From Acidobacteriota bacterium (lineage in GTDB: Bacteria > Acidobacteriota > Holophagae > Acanthopleuribacterales > Acanthopleuribacteraceae), in NCBI GenBank assembly GCA_030066195.1, contig JASJCB010000081.1, positions 1-53,393 on the forward strand: a stretch of DNA of 53,393 nt, read 5' to 3'. Below are positions 23,001 to 28,900 of this stretch, one piece after another; the stretch's first letter is position 1, and the number at the start of each line of letters is the position of its first letter. The notes beneath the pieces are model-generated. The model was not told where the DNA came from, ran no database searches, and saw only the letters and a list, made by a program, of their open reading frames with translations. The translations under genes were made by a program, and so were the position numbers.

Positions 23001-24855
23001 CGGCGCCACGTCTTCTACTCAAGACTTACGCGCCATTCTTGTAGAAAAGCTCCCCGATTACATGATTCCCTCCGCCATTGTTCCCATGGAGCGTTTCCCG
23101 CTTACCTCCAACGGCAAAGTAAACCGTAAGGCTTTACCGCTGCCGGAAGTCGAAGATGGGGTTGTTCTTGAACATATCGCCGCCAGAACCCCCACGGAAG
23201 AAAAAGTACTGGAGATATGGACTGACCTGTTGAAACGGGATCAGATCAGTATGAATAACAACTTCTTCGATATCGGTGGTGACTCCATCCTGGCCACACG
23301 TCTGATCTCGCGGCTGCGCAAGATCTATGAACGAGAACTCCAGATGCGTGTGATCTTCGAAGCGCCCACCATCGCGGAATTGGCCCGGCAACTGGATACA
23401 ACCACGCTAACTGCCGAATCGCTGCCTCCCCTGGTCCCCATGCCAAGATCCGGGGCTATTGCACTATCCTATGCCCAGCATCGTCTCTGGGTTTTTGAAC
23501 AGTTGGAAGGACCTACCAGTGCCTATAATGTTTCCATGGCACTGCGCTTACAAGGATCTCTTGATCTTAATGCCTTCAGCAAGGCAATTGAGGGCCTGCT
23601 GGAACGACATGAAACCCTGAGAACAACCTTTGGCGAACATGAAGGCGTTCCCTCCCAAATTATCGCCGATTCGGCGCCCTGGAAACTCGCCCTCGTTGAC
23701 CTGTCCCACAGCCAAAACGCCAAGGACGAACTCTATCGGTTCGCTCGCCAGGACGGACGTCTTCCGTTTAATCTCGCCACCGGTCCCTTGTTCAGGATCA
23801 ATCTTGTTAAACTAGCAGAAAACGATCACGCCCTGTTGGTCAACATCCACCATATCATCACGGACGGTTGGTCAATGGGTGTCCTCATCCGTGATTTTGT
23901 CATGGGTTATGATGCCGCGTGCAAGGGTATCGCCCCTTCCCTGCCTCCCTTACCCATCCAGTATGCGGACTATGCGCTCTGGCAACGTTCCTGGTTAACC
24001 AAAGAGTTGATGGACGGCCAACTGAGTTATTGGCGCGAACAGTTGGCAGACCTGCCCGACACCAACCTGAATACCGATCGTAGGCGTCCGGAAGTTCGCA
24101 GTCTCAGCGGCGCCACCTCTTTTTTCACCGTTGAGGATGAGGTTACACAGTCTCTCAAAGAACTCTCCGGCAAGCAGGGCGTCACTCTGTACATGACCTT
24201 GCTCGCCGTTTTTAAGGTTCTACAAGGCTTTTTCACACAACAACAAGATATCGTGGTCGGCGCTGACGTGGCCAATCGAAACCACTATGAATTGAATGGA
24301 CTCATCGGCTTCTTCATCAACCAGTTGGTCTTGCGCACATATATCGGCGGGAATCCCACCTTTATCGAACTTCAGAGACGAGTCCAAAAGGTGACGATCG
24401 ACGCTTACAGCAACCAGGACCTGCCCTTCGAAACCCTGCTCACGGCATTAAAGGTAAAACGAGACCCCAGTCGGACACCTTTGTTTCAGACCAAATTTGT
24501 CCTGCAGAATGCCGGTGGCGAGGCGCCCGAACTGCCCAGCCTCTCCATTTCCGAACTGGTGGTGGATCAGAAAACCGCCAAGTTCGACCTTCTTTTGAGT
24601 ATGCAAGAAACGGTACAGGGCCTCAGCGGCATCATGGAATACAGCTCCGAGCTATTTGAGGAAGGCACGATTCAGTTCATGCTCTCCTGTTACAAGACGC
24701 TATTAGCCGGAGTTGCCCAAAACCCAGAGGTCCGGGTGGAAGAACTTCTTTCCCTGCTGACTGAAAAGGAACGGGAACACAGAAAGCAAACAGAGGAGGA
24801 CCTCGCGTCCTCCAGCCTGAAGAAATTGAGCCGAATCAAAAGACGGCGCGTTTAA
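4825..24855 (+). CDS. Giant NRPS, 6676 aa: docking | C-A-PCP-E | C-C'-A(Thr)-PCP-E | C-A-PCP-E | C-A-PCP | C
   Basis: This single open frame encodes four complete modules and a trailing condensation domain; the modules are listed separately. It begins with an approximately 60-residue TubC_N-type docking domain that should receive the thiazolyl chain from the preceding synthetase. All carrier sites carry the DS motif (Ser1081, Ser3079, Ser4620, Ser6154). All A domains keep TSGSTG and the A10 NGK lysine, and the three E domains keep HHxxxDGVSW. C-domain class agrees with the upstream stereochemistry throughout: LCL-type after the non-epimerising Cys module, DCL-type (IYPLSPLQ opening) after each E, LCL-type after the last PCP. 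The protein stops after a C domain with no A domain, ending in a basic tail (SLKKLSRIKRRRV). The final condensation must therefore use an acceptor on another polypeptide. The ATG overlaps the upstream stop (ATGA). Confidence 0.96.
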   Translation: MNAIFKLIAELGGKDIKLWVEDDQLRFKAPSKDAFTTEIRNKLVANKPEIIAFLKSTVRDESSIPIASREESLPLSFAQQRLWFLNQLEGPNSTYNEPAAIRLKGPLNTDAVHAALREIQQRHEVLRTHFHQVDGLPVQVIRPDADLAMPVIDITDEAHGEEEKHRLVLEHYYRETDAPFDLEKDNLIRVVLLRLSQQEHVLILIMHHIVSDAWSVGVLVGEFVALYGAFNVGQASPLPSLPIQYADFSKWQRQWLSGKILETQINYWKKQLADAPSLLEIPTDYPRPAVQTYEGTHLAFEISKSISSQLNTFSRKEGVTVFVSMLTVFKILLFRFSGQKDIVVGSPIANRPRTELESLIGFFVNTLVLRSEISSDMSCRDLLAAVKSMTLAAYDHQDLPFEQIVDAVQPSRSMSHTPLFQVVFRLQNVPESDLSLPDLEITPIGKEGTVAKFDMIFTLSETDMGFQGAIEFNTNIFKEETMQRLVVYYHNLLEGMLENPQASIASLPMLSEPERRQVFDTWNDTQTPFPQDRMLHQLFEDQARREPNRVALIFKDHEVTYGELLARSLYLGHQLRKQGVRPNQLVAVILEKGWEQIAACLGIQFAGGAYLPIDPQWPDKRRYSVMELGEVKQVLTSDHLSQTNSWPENITHLCVDTLTRDMTDKDMPQALEPAQTGDDLAYVIFTSGSTGTPKGVAIQHDAVINTIYDINERFSVGPEDRILALSALSFDLSVYDIYGLLAVGGALVIPEEAHTQDPPHWAELIIRHRVTLWDTVPALMQILVDYMEQSSSQAETLRAAMLSGDWLPVSLPDRMRAVFKGIEIVSMGGATEASIWSIIYPIGDVNPDWKSIPYGKPLANQHFYVLNDVLEPCPIHTPGNLFIGGVGLAREYWGNETITAASFMNHPITGERLYRTGDLGRYLPDGNIEFLGRADTQVKVHGYRIELGEIEFALGQHPNVREKVVVVREDHPGVKRLVAYAVIDGNPEGDFLSELKIFLKTRLPDYMVPAQVIFLEAMPLTANGKVNRGALPAPEVSDLTSQDHVAPTTPEQKVLAEIWQDLLGLEEVGIHDNFFEVGGDSIISIQMIARARGFGYKLLPKQVFESQTIAELAGLITAMSDDEAHHGPVTGDVTLLPVQHWFFEQNLEAAHHFNQAVMLQLLQPVEASSLVDVIGAMLEHHDVLRSRFTVTQGQWNQNIVDWETESAGEHLTSVDLTSLPNDRRDQALNQAVAEAQASLDLEHGPLFRVVWFNFGPQTPGRLLLVLHHLVVDGVSWRILLEDLGTAYTQLGENKPPQLPMRTTSFQDWSEELQTRAQSEDSKKHLPFWQELKQWQVSPLPLDLEGANTVASKQSVSVTLDAEETRRLLQKASSAYNTETQDILLTALAGAVTQWTGWERVLLALESHGREPISSELDVSRTLGWFTTIFPVGLPPVRNVYPGDDLKAVKEALRRIPEHGLSYGLLRYLSNDSGIREEMEALPTPQIIFNYLGQLDRVLSGNTMFGPATESAGAMQDSSQQRAYALEIGGLVTEGALQLSCAYSANHYKAETIQGLMDKTLEALRELITHCCSEDAGGYTPSDFKDITMTQSELDEFMGSLAQNEGKHYNVEMIYPLSPLQKGLLHHSVLAPDSGVYVMQFICDLNGVMDAQTFRLAWIKVMAHHGILRTCFVDINGENPLQVVRKRVNLPWLLEDWTNLSQTEQDQKMAEELLADRVRGFDFDQAPAMRLKLVRTGPETHRFVWNYHHVIMDGWSLPLVLGDVFHAYETLRVGREPVFQPNPPYRDYIRWLNQQDQTTAGAWWRSYLQGFRKATPLGSGWRTQLEADGSELVKKKNFTLYLSDIMTEELQTYSRQSQVTLNTLIQGAWALMLYHYSGQKDIVFGNTVAGRSPELPGVEAMVGPLINTLPLRVEIRTDGSTLSWLKEIQTNQLDRDQYAYTPLATIQRYGEVGMGQPLFESLVVVDNYPVDTTGDSAPSIRIGKLESMEQTSYPLTLEVGPQQRISMRWSYDITRFNESSVKRMAAGFERLLKLMTQNPEVAPNTHAIADLKPLPTLRSISQADTPGYAERVPLSFHQERLWFIDRFEKGNVYDTSPIYHNVPLILNLDGSVQQDKLEAALNGILISHPILRTQVITEQHTGFQVCRHNAELEMEVWDLRESAPTTEEAVDLALEQTRYPFNMSEDLLMRASLLRISDTRSILLVVFHHILVDKWSVQRITRDLATAYSALVDGKEVEAPSTGLSYVDYASWQHHLTEENMEPFLFYWKRQLSGKLKALELPLNRPRPAIHTFTDARHGFSLNEAFSGQLSAFCEREGISEDVALLAGYMVMLHRYSGQDEIMAGVTDPCRNHAETSEIVGPLSNLLVLRGDASGNPDFRSFLERTRNLFEQAQAHNEMPFDRLVGVLRPEKDMSRTALFDILFQYESETIDSLEMGGITASVIHTNIGYGKYDLNLSIRKTAGCFTGNLVYNSDFFDPWLIEQMFGHFEVIMEAMVKTPELAVDDVVLLREDEIARQVHDWNDTTAQYPDSQTLHGLFAQQAATTPDQIAVDCQGRRLTYRELNERSNQLAHLLQKNSVGPDILVAICLDRSVEMIVAVMAILKAGGAYLPIEPAYPLERRQFQVEDAGTPVVITRAAYQEGLPDNVSTIIIDEENTLLEAQPITAPQARVYPDHLAYCIYTSGSTGKPKGVLLTHRNAVRLMFNNKNKFKFTQNDVWTLFHSYCFDFSVWEMYGPLLYGGKLVIVPKALTRDPAAFLDLIVSEGVTVLNQTPTAFYHLLEECVKQPRELPIKTVIFGGEALETRQLKQWRDLYPQVTLVNMYGITETTVHASYRELQEQDIRDNNRSLGGPIPTTTLYLLDENMQLSPAAIPGEIHVGGLGLARGYLGRPALTAQRFTPDALSGVSGARLYKSGDLGRFLSQGDIEYAGRIDHQVKIRGFRIELGEIESVLADFDEIRQAVVVDREDQSGNKRLIAYLTPEQKGFEIDPAALRDELKSQIPDHMIPATFMMLDRLPLTSNGKLDRAALPEPNLSDWIEKTYVAPRNPVEASLTDIWGKLLGHDRVGIHENFFEIGGDSIISIQMIARARRIGLKLSPEQIFQNQTVAELALVTEIVEDLNHDAVFGPLPLTPIQHWFFETIDRDREHHNQSVLLKVPQQLDVEAMDKAITLIMTHHDALRLRFQETPTGWLQTLNPEDESISTSLLQTFDLRETPADRRAAELNETADSIQAGFNLGEGSLLAAAWFDFGAEEPGRLLITIHHLAVDGVSWRILLEDLISAYENIRRDQPANLAPKTTSYKAWSDRLANYAASPAAQSEAAYWLGLNMSNASSLPCDNEQGENTIASIRTSNAILDKETTQALLREVPAVYRTEINDILLTALTKAYSRHAGSEDLLLTLEGHGREDLFDGVDLSRTVGWFTTRFPVYLSLDPAWSLEVGLKSIKEQLRAIPRRGIGFGLLRYLHPDPSVRAELEKRPKPQISFNYLGQVGQNVQEMNGISLADEAFGQTAALSQTRENLLDFNSLIVDGRLQVNCAYSNSIHNKQTIDGMMNEFMTCLKELIHYCRQPQRGGLTPSDVADLDISQEDLDSLVARISTEGNGRDIETAYPLSSLQSGMMYHSLISPDSGVFVIQLKARLEGDLDPTAFCMAWQDALNSFEVLRASFDNFGEEPCQVIHRKLTLPIEHLDWRDQMPKTQSGKLEKLLHEDLTKGFNFEKAPLMRIYLIRTAERTHEFVWSHHHVLLDGWSVPIVLSEVFTLYETHVKGEQSALGTSRPFRDYVRWLQTQDRQESKLFWRSYLKGFHEPTPLMSNHQAESDEHVQLKPCIINRELSEQETAGLKTLAKTFQLTQSILFQGAWALLLNRYSGERDILFGTIVSGRPGELEGVENMVGPFINNLPTRVDVNLTADLSAWLKILHKEQAQRDKFGYVPLAEIQGLSEMAGNKPLFNSILVFENYPVTQLFEKRTSSGSLRATNVSNMGLTNYPLTINIMPGHRAEIEFISDGSISERALNRLLDHYCRLLNTMVAKSDGKILDIELLTESERRHLLEAWNPQKKPSSDKCFIRLFEEQVAATPNAIAVLFEKTNAAEIRLSYSELNARANRLAHFLVDRGVGPEVTVALLDERGIDLLTAFLAVFKAGGAYLPLDPNHPPERMALILSLSKVPLLLASRRYQETSRDALKQVSGDHVPEVLFWEDLPQTSDQNLCRPVSPEHLAYVIFTSGSTGAPKGAMVEQRGMLNHMTAKIEDLAMTAADTLIQNASQCFDISVWQFLSIFLVGGRVRIVDDEAAHDPALLLDQCREATILEVVPSLLRLILDEIAQNKRPLPLRYLVPTGEALPPDLCRTWLAGHPNTPLVNAYGPTECSDDVTHHFISQPPAPEETRVPIGKAIRNMRLYILDSQLQPVLMGVVGELHVGGEGVGRGYLHNPRRTAEVFTPSLYDKQPGARLYKTGDLGRRLPDGNLDFLGRTDFQVKIRGFRLELGEIESVLMLHENVREAVVLVHELKATVKTLTAYIVPIDADNWDITPVKQFLASKLPDYMTPSTFIVLEAMPLTANGKLDRKRLPIPDLDEQIDKAYLPPRTSVETALTEIWAELLGLDRVGISDNFFEIGGDSIISIQMISRAKRKGYQCTPRQLFEHQTIAELAPNMVIVDTPQAIAQQGLVTGQLPLLPVQAEFLGQNPDDVSHYNQALLFELHGSLNSAAMDRVIEALLKHHDALRIRFEQNASGWTQRMLGWDDKPGAKYLEYVDMSIADGRRDRLNQEINRVQAGLDIVQGPIMRVVWFDYGQSPGRLLIVVHHLAMDGVSWRILLQNLQTAYEQVSAGRPIHLGEKTTSYKAWAERLESHADSDALRRELQYWKEVGNVEAGQIPMDGSGTNTYASTQALGVSLNTDETNALLSSVPEAFNTEINDVLLTALALSFRSWSGSAKTWVTLESHGREDLFDDVDLSQTLGWFTSEYPVCLMPQGEDNIAGSLKAIKEQLRSVPAGGLGYGILRFMSKDGEVAEVMNRIARPPILFNYLGRLDEVLAQEGLLRPASESPGAMVSNRQERPYLLEFVSSVSGGRFTINCTYNTQLHQKENIQGLIDAYALALREVISLCLQPDSGGATPSDFPDIALSQNELDRIYADLAEASNKRNIQMIYPLSPLQQGMMFHSLVAPDSGVYVEQIMCELQGKLELPAFRQAWIDVLDRQSIFRTLIHEVEGERSVQLVRKKVQLPWVEEDLRAVPESQWEEQVDRIVLQDRIKGYDFTKAPLMRLILIRLKDDLYRFIWSHHHVLTDGWSMPLVLQEMFAFYEAARTGTRPALPPARPFREYIRWLNRQDMDEAESFWRQYLDGFTDPTPLAVERRTGISLDQGMMPPTVTTYLDEAKTQALNDLARQGQVTFNILIQGMWSLLLHRYSGESDILFGAIVSGRPPELPGVESIVGPFINTLPVRIEIDSNEDMIPWLKSLHGIQIDRARFEYTPLVDIFRWSQVVGSAPLFETLLVVENHPVDRALEEKQQPGDLAVNHMHAVEQTNYPLTLVVIPGEQAMVQIKYDPSRFDRATVRRMLTHYTILLENLPNHARSKVSSLSIVTPEERRRVWDTWNQTDTSFPAEKMMQSLFRDQVIKTPHNTALIYADQEWDYTQLYSRAIQLANRLKKMGVSTNRLVAVCMEKGGPQVAAVYAVLFSGAAYLPVDPSWPAERRNKVLEVGEVELVITDEDRSRNESWPAGVATVCMAPSYQRLDVNEAVPVLQQPDDLAYVIFTSGSTGVPKGVMIQHQAATNTLYDINLTYSVGPQDRILALSALSFDLSVYDIFGVLATGGAVVIPDEDKVKEPAHWLKLMRRHRVTLWDTVPALMQMLIDYTEALPEEETQYLRLVMMSGDWIPTSLPDRIRSRFTQAVLISMGGATEASIWSIHYPIHEVDPSWKSIPYGRPMANQHFYVLDRYGDPCPVGVPGDLHIGGVGLALGYWADKEKTDASFFTHPQSGRRLYRTGDLGRYGEDGVIEFIGRSDFQVKVNGYRIELGEIEAALLKHPEVKKALVIVRQDQPGQRRLVAYAVLRDGATSSTQDLRAILVEKLPDYMIPSAIVPMERFPLTSNGKVNRKALPLPEVEDGVVLEHIAARTPTEEKVLEIWTDLLKRDQISMNNNFFDIGGDSILATRLISRLRKIYERELQMRVIFEAPTIAELARQLDTTTLTAESLPPLVPMPRSGAIALSYAQHRLWVFEQLEGPTSAYNVSMALRLQGSLDLNAFSKAIEGLLERHETLRTTFGEHEGVPSQIIADSAPWKLALVDLSHSQNAKDELYRFARQDGRLPFNLATGPLFRINLVKLAENDHALLVNIHHIITDGWSMGVLIRDFVMGYDAACKGIAPSLPPLPIQYADYALWQRSWLTKELMDGQLSYWREQLADLPDTNLNTDRRRPEVRSLSGATSFFTVEDEVTQSLKELSGKQGVTLYMTLLAVFKVLQGFFTQQQDIVVGADVANRNHYELNGLIGFFINQLVLRTYIGGNPTFIELQRRVQKVTIDAYSNQDLPFETLLTALKVKRDPSRTPLFQTKFVLQNAGGEAPELPSLSISELVVDQKTAKFDLLLSMQETVQGLSGIMEYSSELFEEGTIQFMLSCYKTLLAGVAQNPEVRVEELLSLLTEKEREHRKQTEEDLASSSLKKLSRIKRRRV
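5030..9610 (+). other. NRPS module 1 of the giant protein: C-A(Cys-like)-PCP-E
   Basis: The C domain (LSFAQQRLWFLNQLEG; LCL type) has the active site HHIVSDAWS, with Ala in place of the usual Gly (His207, His208, Asp212, Ala213). The A domain pocket reads D731-L-Y-D-L-S-M-I-W-K, the Cys signature with Asp instead of Asn at pocket position 278 and Met at 322. The substrate is probably Cys or a close analogue, but I would not call it firmly. The PCP Ser is 1081. The E domain is complete (HHLVVDGVSW, His1267; ESHGRE; FNYLGQ), so this residue should be delivered as D. No Cy or Ox domain is present, so a free side chain is expected. Confidence 0.85.
9655..15600 (+). other. NRPS module 2: tandem C-C'-A(Thr)-PCP-E
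   Basis: A DCL-type C domain (MIYPLSPLQKG; HHVIMDGWS, His1747) is followed directly, with no A or PCP between, by a second C-family domain (LSFHQERLWFIDRFEKGN, about 11024-12340). This second domain has the active-site region HHILVDKWS (His2207, Asp2212, Lys2213 instead of Gly) and a late GYGKYDLNLSI motif. The A domain pocket reads D2727-F-W-N-I-G-M-V-H-K, the textbook threonine code. The carrier Ser is 3079, and a complete E domain follows (HHLAVDGVSW, EGHGRE, FNYLGQ). Expected residue: D-Thr or D-allo-Thr. The role of the second C-like domain is not evident from sequence. Confidence 0.88.
15630..20230 (+). other. NRPS module 3: C-A(acidic pocket)-PCP-E
   Basis: The C domain is DCL type (AYPLSSLQSGMMYHSL; HHVLLDGWS, His3742), consistent with the preceding E. 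The A domain pocket reads D4270-I-W-E-V-T-A-D-D-K. Three extra acidic positions (Glu at 278, Asp at 330 and 331) suggest a cationic side chain, but I do not recognise the code with confidence. The PCP Ser is 4620. The E domain is complete (HHLAMDGVSW, His4805; ESHGRE; FNYLGR). A D-configured, possibly basic residue is the best reading. Confidence 0.85.
20260..23400 (+). other. NRPS module 4: C-A(Cys-like)-PCP, no epimerase
   Basis: The C domain is DCL type (MIYPLSPLQQGMMFHSL; HHVLTDGWS, His5284). The A domain pocket reads D5804-L-Y-D-M-S-M-I-W-K, almost the same as module 1 and one Asn-to-Asp change away from Cys-type pockets. The carrier sequence FFDIGGDSILA (Ser6154) lacks the DSIIS pattern seen in the PCPs that precede E domains here, and no E domain follows. 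This residue should remain L. Confidence 0.85.
23450..24852 (+). other. C-terminal LCL condensation domain plus basic tail, A domain missing
   Basis: A full C domain (LSYAQHRLWVFEQLEGP; HHIITDGWS, His6342) occupies the C-terminus, followed by about 30 residues ending in a Lys/Arg-rich stretch (LKKLSRIKRRRV). Its LCL character matches the preceding non-epimerising module. It must condense the chain on Ser6154 onto an amino acid loaded by a separate protein. The collinear candidate is the Asn-like module of the synthetase starting at 25914, which has no intact C domain of its own in front of its A domain. Confidence 0.85.
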
Positions 24856-24873
24856 GTACAAGGGAGAACGGCT

Positions 24874-25917
24874 ATGAAACCACCATCACGCACCATTGGC
24901 AGATTAGGGAAAGTCAAACGTAAGGCTTTGTCACAAAAGGAATTAGTCAAAACCCATCACTTTGACGGGGAAAACCCGTTACCCCTTGTAGTCGAACCTA
25001 ATATGGATGATGTTCTGCTTGCCTCCTGGCTTGAGAATCACCGCGAGCAGCTACACACTCATATCCAACGCTTCGGAGGCGTGCTTTTCCGCGGCTTCAA
25101 CCCCAAACCCGAAACATTAGAACAGATTATCATCAACAGTTTCGGCAAGGATCTGCTTTCCTATACCTATCGCTCAACACCCAGGACCAAGGTCAGCGGA
25201 AATATCTACACATCAACAGAATACCCCCGTCACGTGTCCATTCCCCTGCATAATGAAAGCGCTTACTCCTCCGCCTGGCCCATGAGAATTGTATTCTTCT
25301 GCGCCATACCGGCCGCCGAAGACGGCGAAACCCCCATCGCGGACAGTCGTCGGGTCTACAATCGAATTGACCCCAAGATCAGAGACATGTTCAGCGAAAA
25401 AGGGGTCAAGTACGTTCGCAACTACCACCAAAACCAGGTCGATCTATCCTGGGAGGAAGCATTTCAAACCCAGGACCGCGATGATGTTGGCCGACAGTGT
25501 AGGGAAAAAGGCATCGAATTCGAGTGGCTGAATTCCGAACACTTGCGAACCGCCCAAAAATGCCAGGGTGTTGCCCGTCACCCCAAAACGAAAGAGCACG
25601 TATGGTTTAATCAGGCACACCTCTTCCACGTATCCGCACTGGCGCCGGAAGTCAGCGAAATCCTTTTGACTCAATTCAAATTGGAAGATCTGCCCCGCAA
25701 TGCCTATTTCGGCGACGGTACGCCCATTGATGGATCTATTCTCGACGAGATACGCGGCGTTCTCGATGAAGAAACCATCACATTCCCCTGGCAGAAAGGC
25801 GATGTGTTGATGCTGGACAACATGCTGGCCGCACATGGCCGGAGGCCCTTTAAGGGAGACCGTAAGATTCTCGTCGGTATGGCTGACGCTTTTAATGCTT
25901 CGGATCTGGAGCGATGA
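24874..25917 (+). CDS. SyrP/TauD-like Fe(II)/2-oxoglutarate-dependent oxygenase
   Basis: A 347-residue TauD/TfdA-family protein of the type found inside NRPS operons, related to SyrP aspartate beta-hydroxylase. The facial triad is visible as HNE (His126, Glu128) and His321 (AAHGRRPF), with Arg330 placed to bind 2-oxoglutarate. HxE rather than HxD resembles clavaminate synthase and SyrP, and argues for hydroxylation rather than halogenation, which needs the acid replaced by Ala or Gly. The gene lies 18 nt after the giant synthetase with a GGGAGAA ribosome site, and its stop overlaps the next start. The following two modules have Asn-like and Asp pockets, so beta-hydroxylation of carrier-bound Asn or Asp is the leading inference. 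The N-terminus is basic (GRLGKVKRKALS), echoing the basic tails of the neighbouring synthetases. Confidence 0.88.
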   Translation: MKPPSRTIGRLGKVKRKALSQKELVKTHHFDGENPLPLVVEPNMDDVLLASWLENHREQLHTHIQRFGGVLFRGFNPKPETLEQIIINSFGKDLLSYTYRSTPRTKVSGNIYTSTEYPRHVSIPLHNESAYSSAWPMRIVFFCAIPAAEDGETPIADSRRVYNRIDPKIRDMFSEKGVKYVRNYHQNQVDLSWEEAFQTQDRDDVGRQCREKGIEFEWLNSEHLRTAQKCQGVARHPKTKEHVWFNQAHLFHVSALAPEVSEILLTQFKLEDLPRNAYFGDGTPIDGSILDEIRGVLDEETITFPWQKGDVLMLDNMLAAHGRRPFKGDRKILVGMADAFNASDLER

Positions 25918-28900
25918 TGACAGACCAGGAAATGGAGGGCTTTCGCCTTTCTCCCCAGCAGAAACGATTGTGGTCTCTTCAGGATGGGATCTATCAGCCG
26001 GCTTATCGAGCCTGGGCCGAGGTTCGTCTGAACGGCCCGCTTTTAATAGACAAATTGAAAGCGGATCTTGAGGAATTGGTGGCGCGCCACGAAATCCTGC
26101 GTACTCGTTTTAATTTTCTACCCGGCATGAGTGCACCGGTCCAGATGATCGCCGATGAAGCGTCTCTGGATTGGACTTTTCTCGATATGACAGAGCTCGA
26201 ACCATTAGCCCGCCAAACCCGCCTTGGGCAATTGCGGGAAGAAGAAGACCGTCGTGTATTTGATCTCAAAAACGGCCCCGTTTTCCAGGTCTCTGTTTTC
26301 AAAATTACGCAGGACTCTCACTGCTTATGGCTCAGCCTGCCGGCCCTCTGCGCGGATGACAGAGCCCTCGACAACCTGGTTCGCGGTCTCGCCGAAATAA
26401 CCCAATCATCTCAAGTGCTTGATCCCGACGAAGAGCCCATGCAGTACGTGGATCTATCGGAATGGCTGCACGAATTGTTGACCTCACAAGACACCGCAGC
26501 CGGCAGAGCCTACTGGCAGAAAATGGATCACAGTGATGCCCTTGGGACGGGCCTTCCCCTGGAGCGACCCGCCGCTGAACAGGTGACCTATGAACCGGCC
26601 TTCCACGCCATAGAAACCTCACCGCATTGTTTGGAAAAACTGTTATGCCTCTGCAAAAAAGACGACGTAGATATTCCCGTGCTGTTGCTAACCTGTTGGC
26701 AGTCCGTGCTCTATCAATTAACGCACAAGAACCGTCTCGTTGTCGCTGTTGATTACGACGGCCGTAAATACGACGACCTGGCGCCCTTACCCGGATTATT
26801 CGCCAGGGCCCTGCCCCTCTCCTGCGATTTCAAGGCTTTGCCACGTTTCGCCGACCTTCTGAACAACAACAAGACCATCCTGGATGACTTCCTTAAATGG
26901 CAGGAATTTTATAATTGGGAGGATTCTTCCAGTGATTCAGACGATTCCGATGCGCCCCTCCTCTTCTCCTTCGGTTTCAGCTACGAATCGCTGCCGGACC
27001 CAATTGAAGCGGGCTCCCTCAGCTTTGAGACGGTCGACAGGCGGGTTGTTTGGGATCGCGTCAAAATCAAACTCACATGCACCCATGCCAAAGATCAATT
27101 AAGCCTTCGATTTGAATACGACACCAGGCTTTACGACCAGCAAATCGTTGAGAGAATTGCCGCGCAATACGTGGCTTTTTTGGCCTGTGTTCCCGAGCGA
27201 AATACCCAAATTGACGACTTGGTCCGGCTTGGAGATGCCGAAAGGAAATGGCTCCTGGAGGCGTTCAACCGGACCGCCGTCGCCTACAGTCAGGAAACCC
27301 TGTGGCAGCTTTTTGAAAAACAGGCCCAAAAAACGCCGGATAATACGGCCGTCTCCTACAAAAATGAGGAACTCACCTATCGCCTGCTTCGGCAACGCGC
27401 CGTTCGCCTGGCGACTCATCTACGCCGGACCGGCTATGGCCCCCAATCTCGGGTGGGCATCTACATGCAACGGTGTCCGGACCTGATGGTCAGCCTGCTG
27501 GGCGTTCTCGCGGCAGGAGCCGCCTACGTACCCCTGGACCCGGCCTACCCGGTCTTGCGATTAAAGTACATGATCAACGACGCCGGTATTTCACTCCTGT
27601 TGACCAGTCCCTTCACACCCGTGCCGGAATTTGGTGTAGAGACCTTCCAACCCGGCTCGCTTCCCGACGGCCCGCTCGCCGACTTTCAAGCGCCGGCCGT
27701 TAACCTCCAAAACCTTGCCTATGTCCTCTACACATCCGGGTCCACGGGCCAACCCAAGGGCGTAATGGTTACCCATGGGGGCCTCGCCAACTACCTGTGC
27801 TGGAGCGTGCAACATTACCAGGTGGCGCAAAGGGGTAACAGCCTGGCGCATACCTCCATCAGTTTTGATGCGACGGTGACCGGCTTGTTCCCAGCCTTGT
27901 TGGTGGGCCGAGCCGTTGTTTTGTTGGCCGAGGAGCAGGGCATCGAAGACCTGGCCGCCTCTCTCAATGAGCCGGACATCGGATTGGCCAAGATAACGCC
28001 TGCCCACCTGGAAGCGGTGGGCAGAGACCCGGAACTGGTGAAACCCCGTGAGACCTGGCCACTCATGGTTATCGGCGGAGAGCAGCTATTGGGGCGCACC
28101 CTCTCCTTTCTACAGGATCGCGTTCCACAAACTCGGATTGTCAACGAATACGGTCCAACGGAAACCGTGGTTGGCTGTTGCATCTACGATTCAGACCTGG
28201 CCGGCCTGCCGCCGGGCCCGGTCCCTATTGGCAAACCTATCGCCAATACAGAGCTGTATGTGCTGTCCCCTCGAATGCAACTATTGCCCTTCGGCGTGCC
28301 CGGAGAACTGTTCATCGGCGGCAGCGGCCTGGCGCGAGGTTATCGGAATCTGCCAGGCAGGACGGCTGAAGTTTTTGTTCCCAACCCATTTTCCAGCCGG
28401 CCGGGAACCCGCCTCTACCGCAGTGGCGATCAGGTCCGCTTCCTAGCAGAGGGCCGGCTGGAATTTGCCGGACGCAATGATCACCAGGTCAAGATTCGGG
28501 GATACCGCGTCGAACTGGGCGAAATAGAATCCCGTCTCAAACAATCCCCGTCCGTGAGAGATGGCGTGGTGATTGTATTCAATGATGATACCGGAACCCA
28601 ACGCCTTGCCGCCTATGTGGTCTATGAAAAAGGAGCCGGGGAGAACAACGCCGCTTTGCGGGCCTGGCTGGGCGAGGCTCTTCCGGAATATGCAACGCCG
28701 GCTATTTTTGTCACCATGCAGAGCCTACCTCTGACCGCCAACGGCAAGGTTGATCGGGATAACCTGCCTACACCCGATCTGTCCAAACGGGCCTCGGATA
28801 ATTATTCTGCCCCGCGAAACCCTTTGGAAAAGGGTCTTGTAGAAATATGGTGTGAGCTGCTCAACATGGAACGCATCGGCATTCACGATAACTTCTTCGA

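Noticed and set aside
24874..25917. Oxygenase as a SyrB2-type halogenase acting on Thr
   Set aside because: The metal-binding acidic residue is present (HNE), whereas halogenases have Ala or Gly there.
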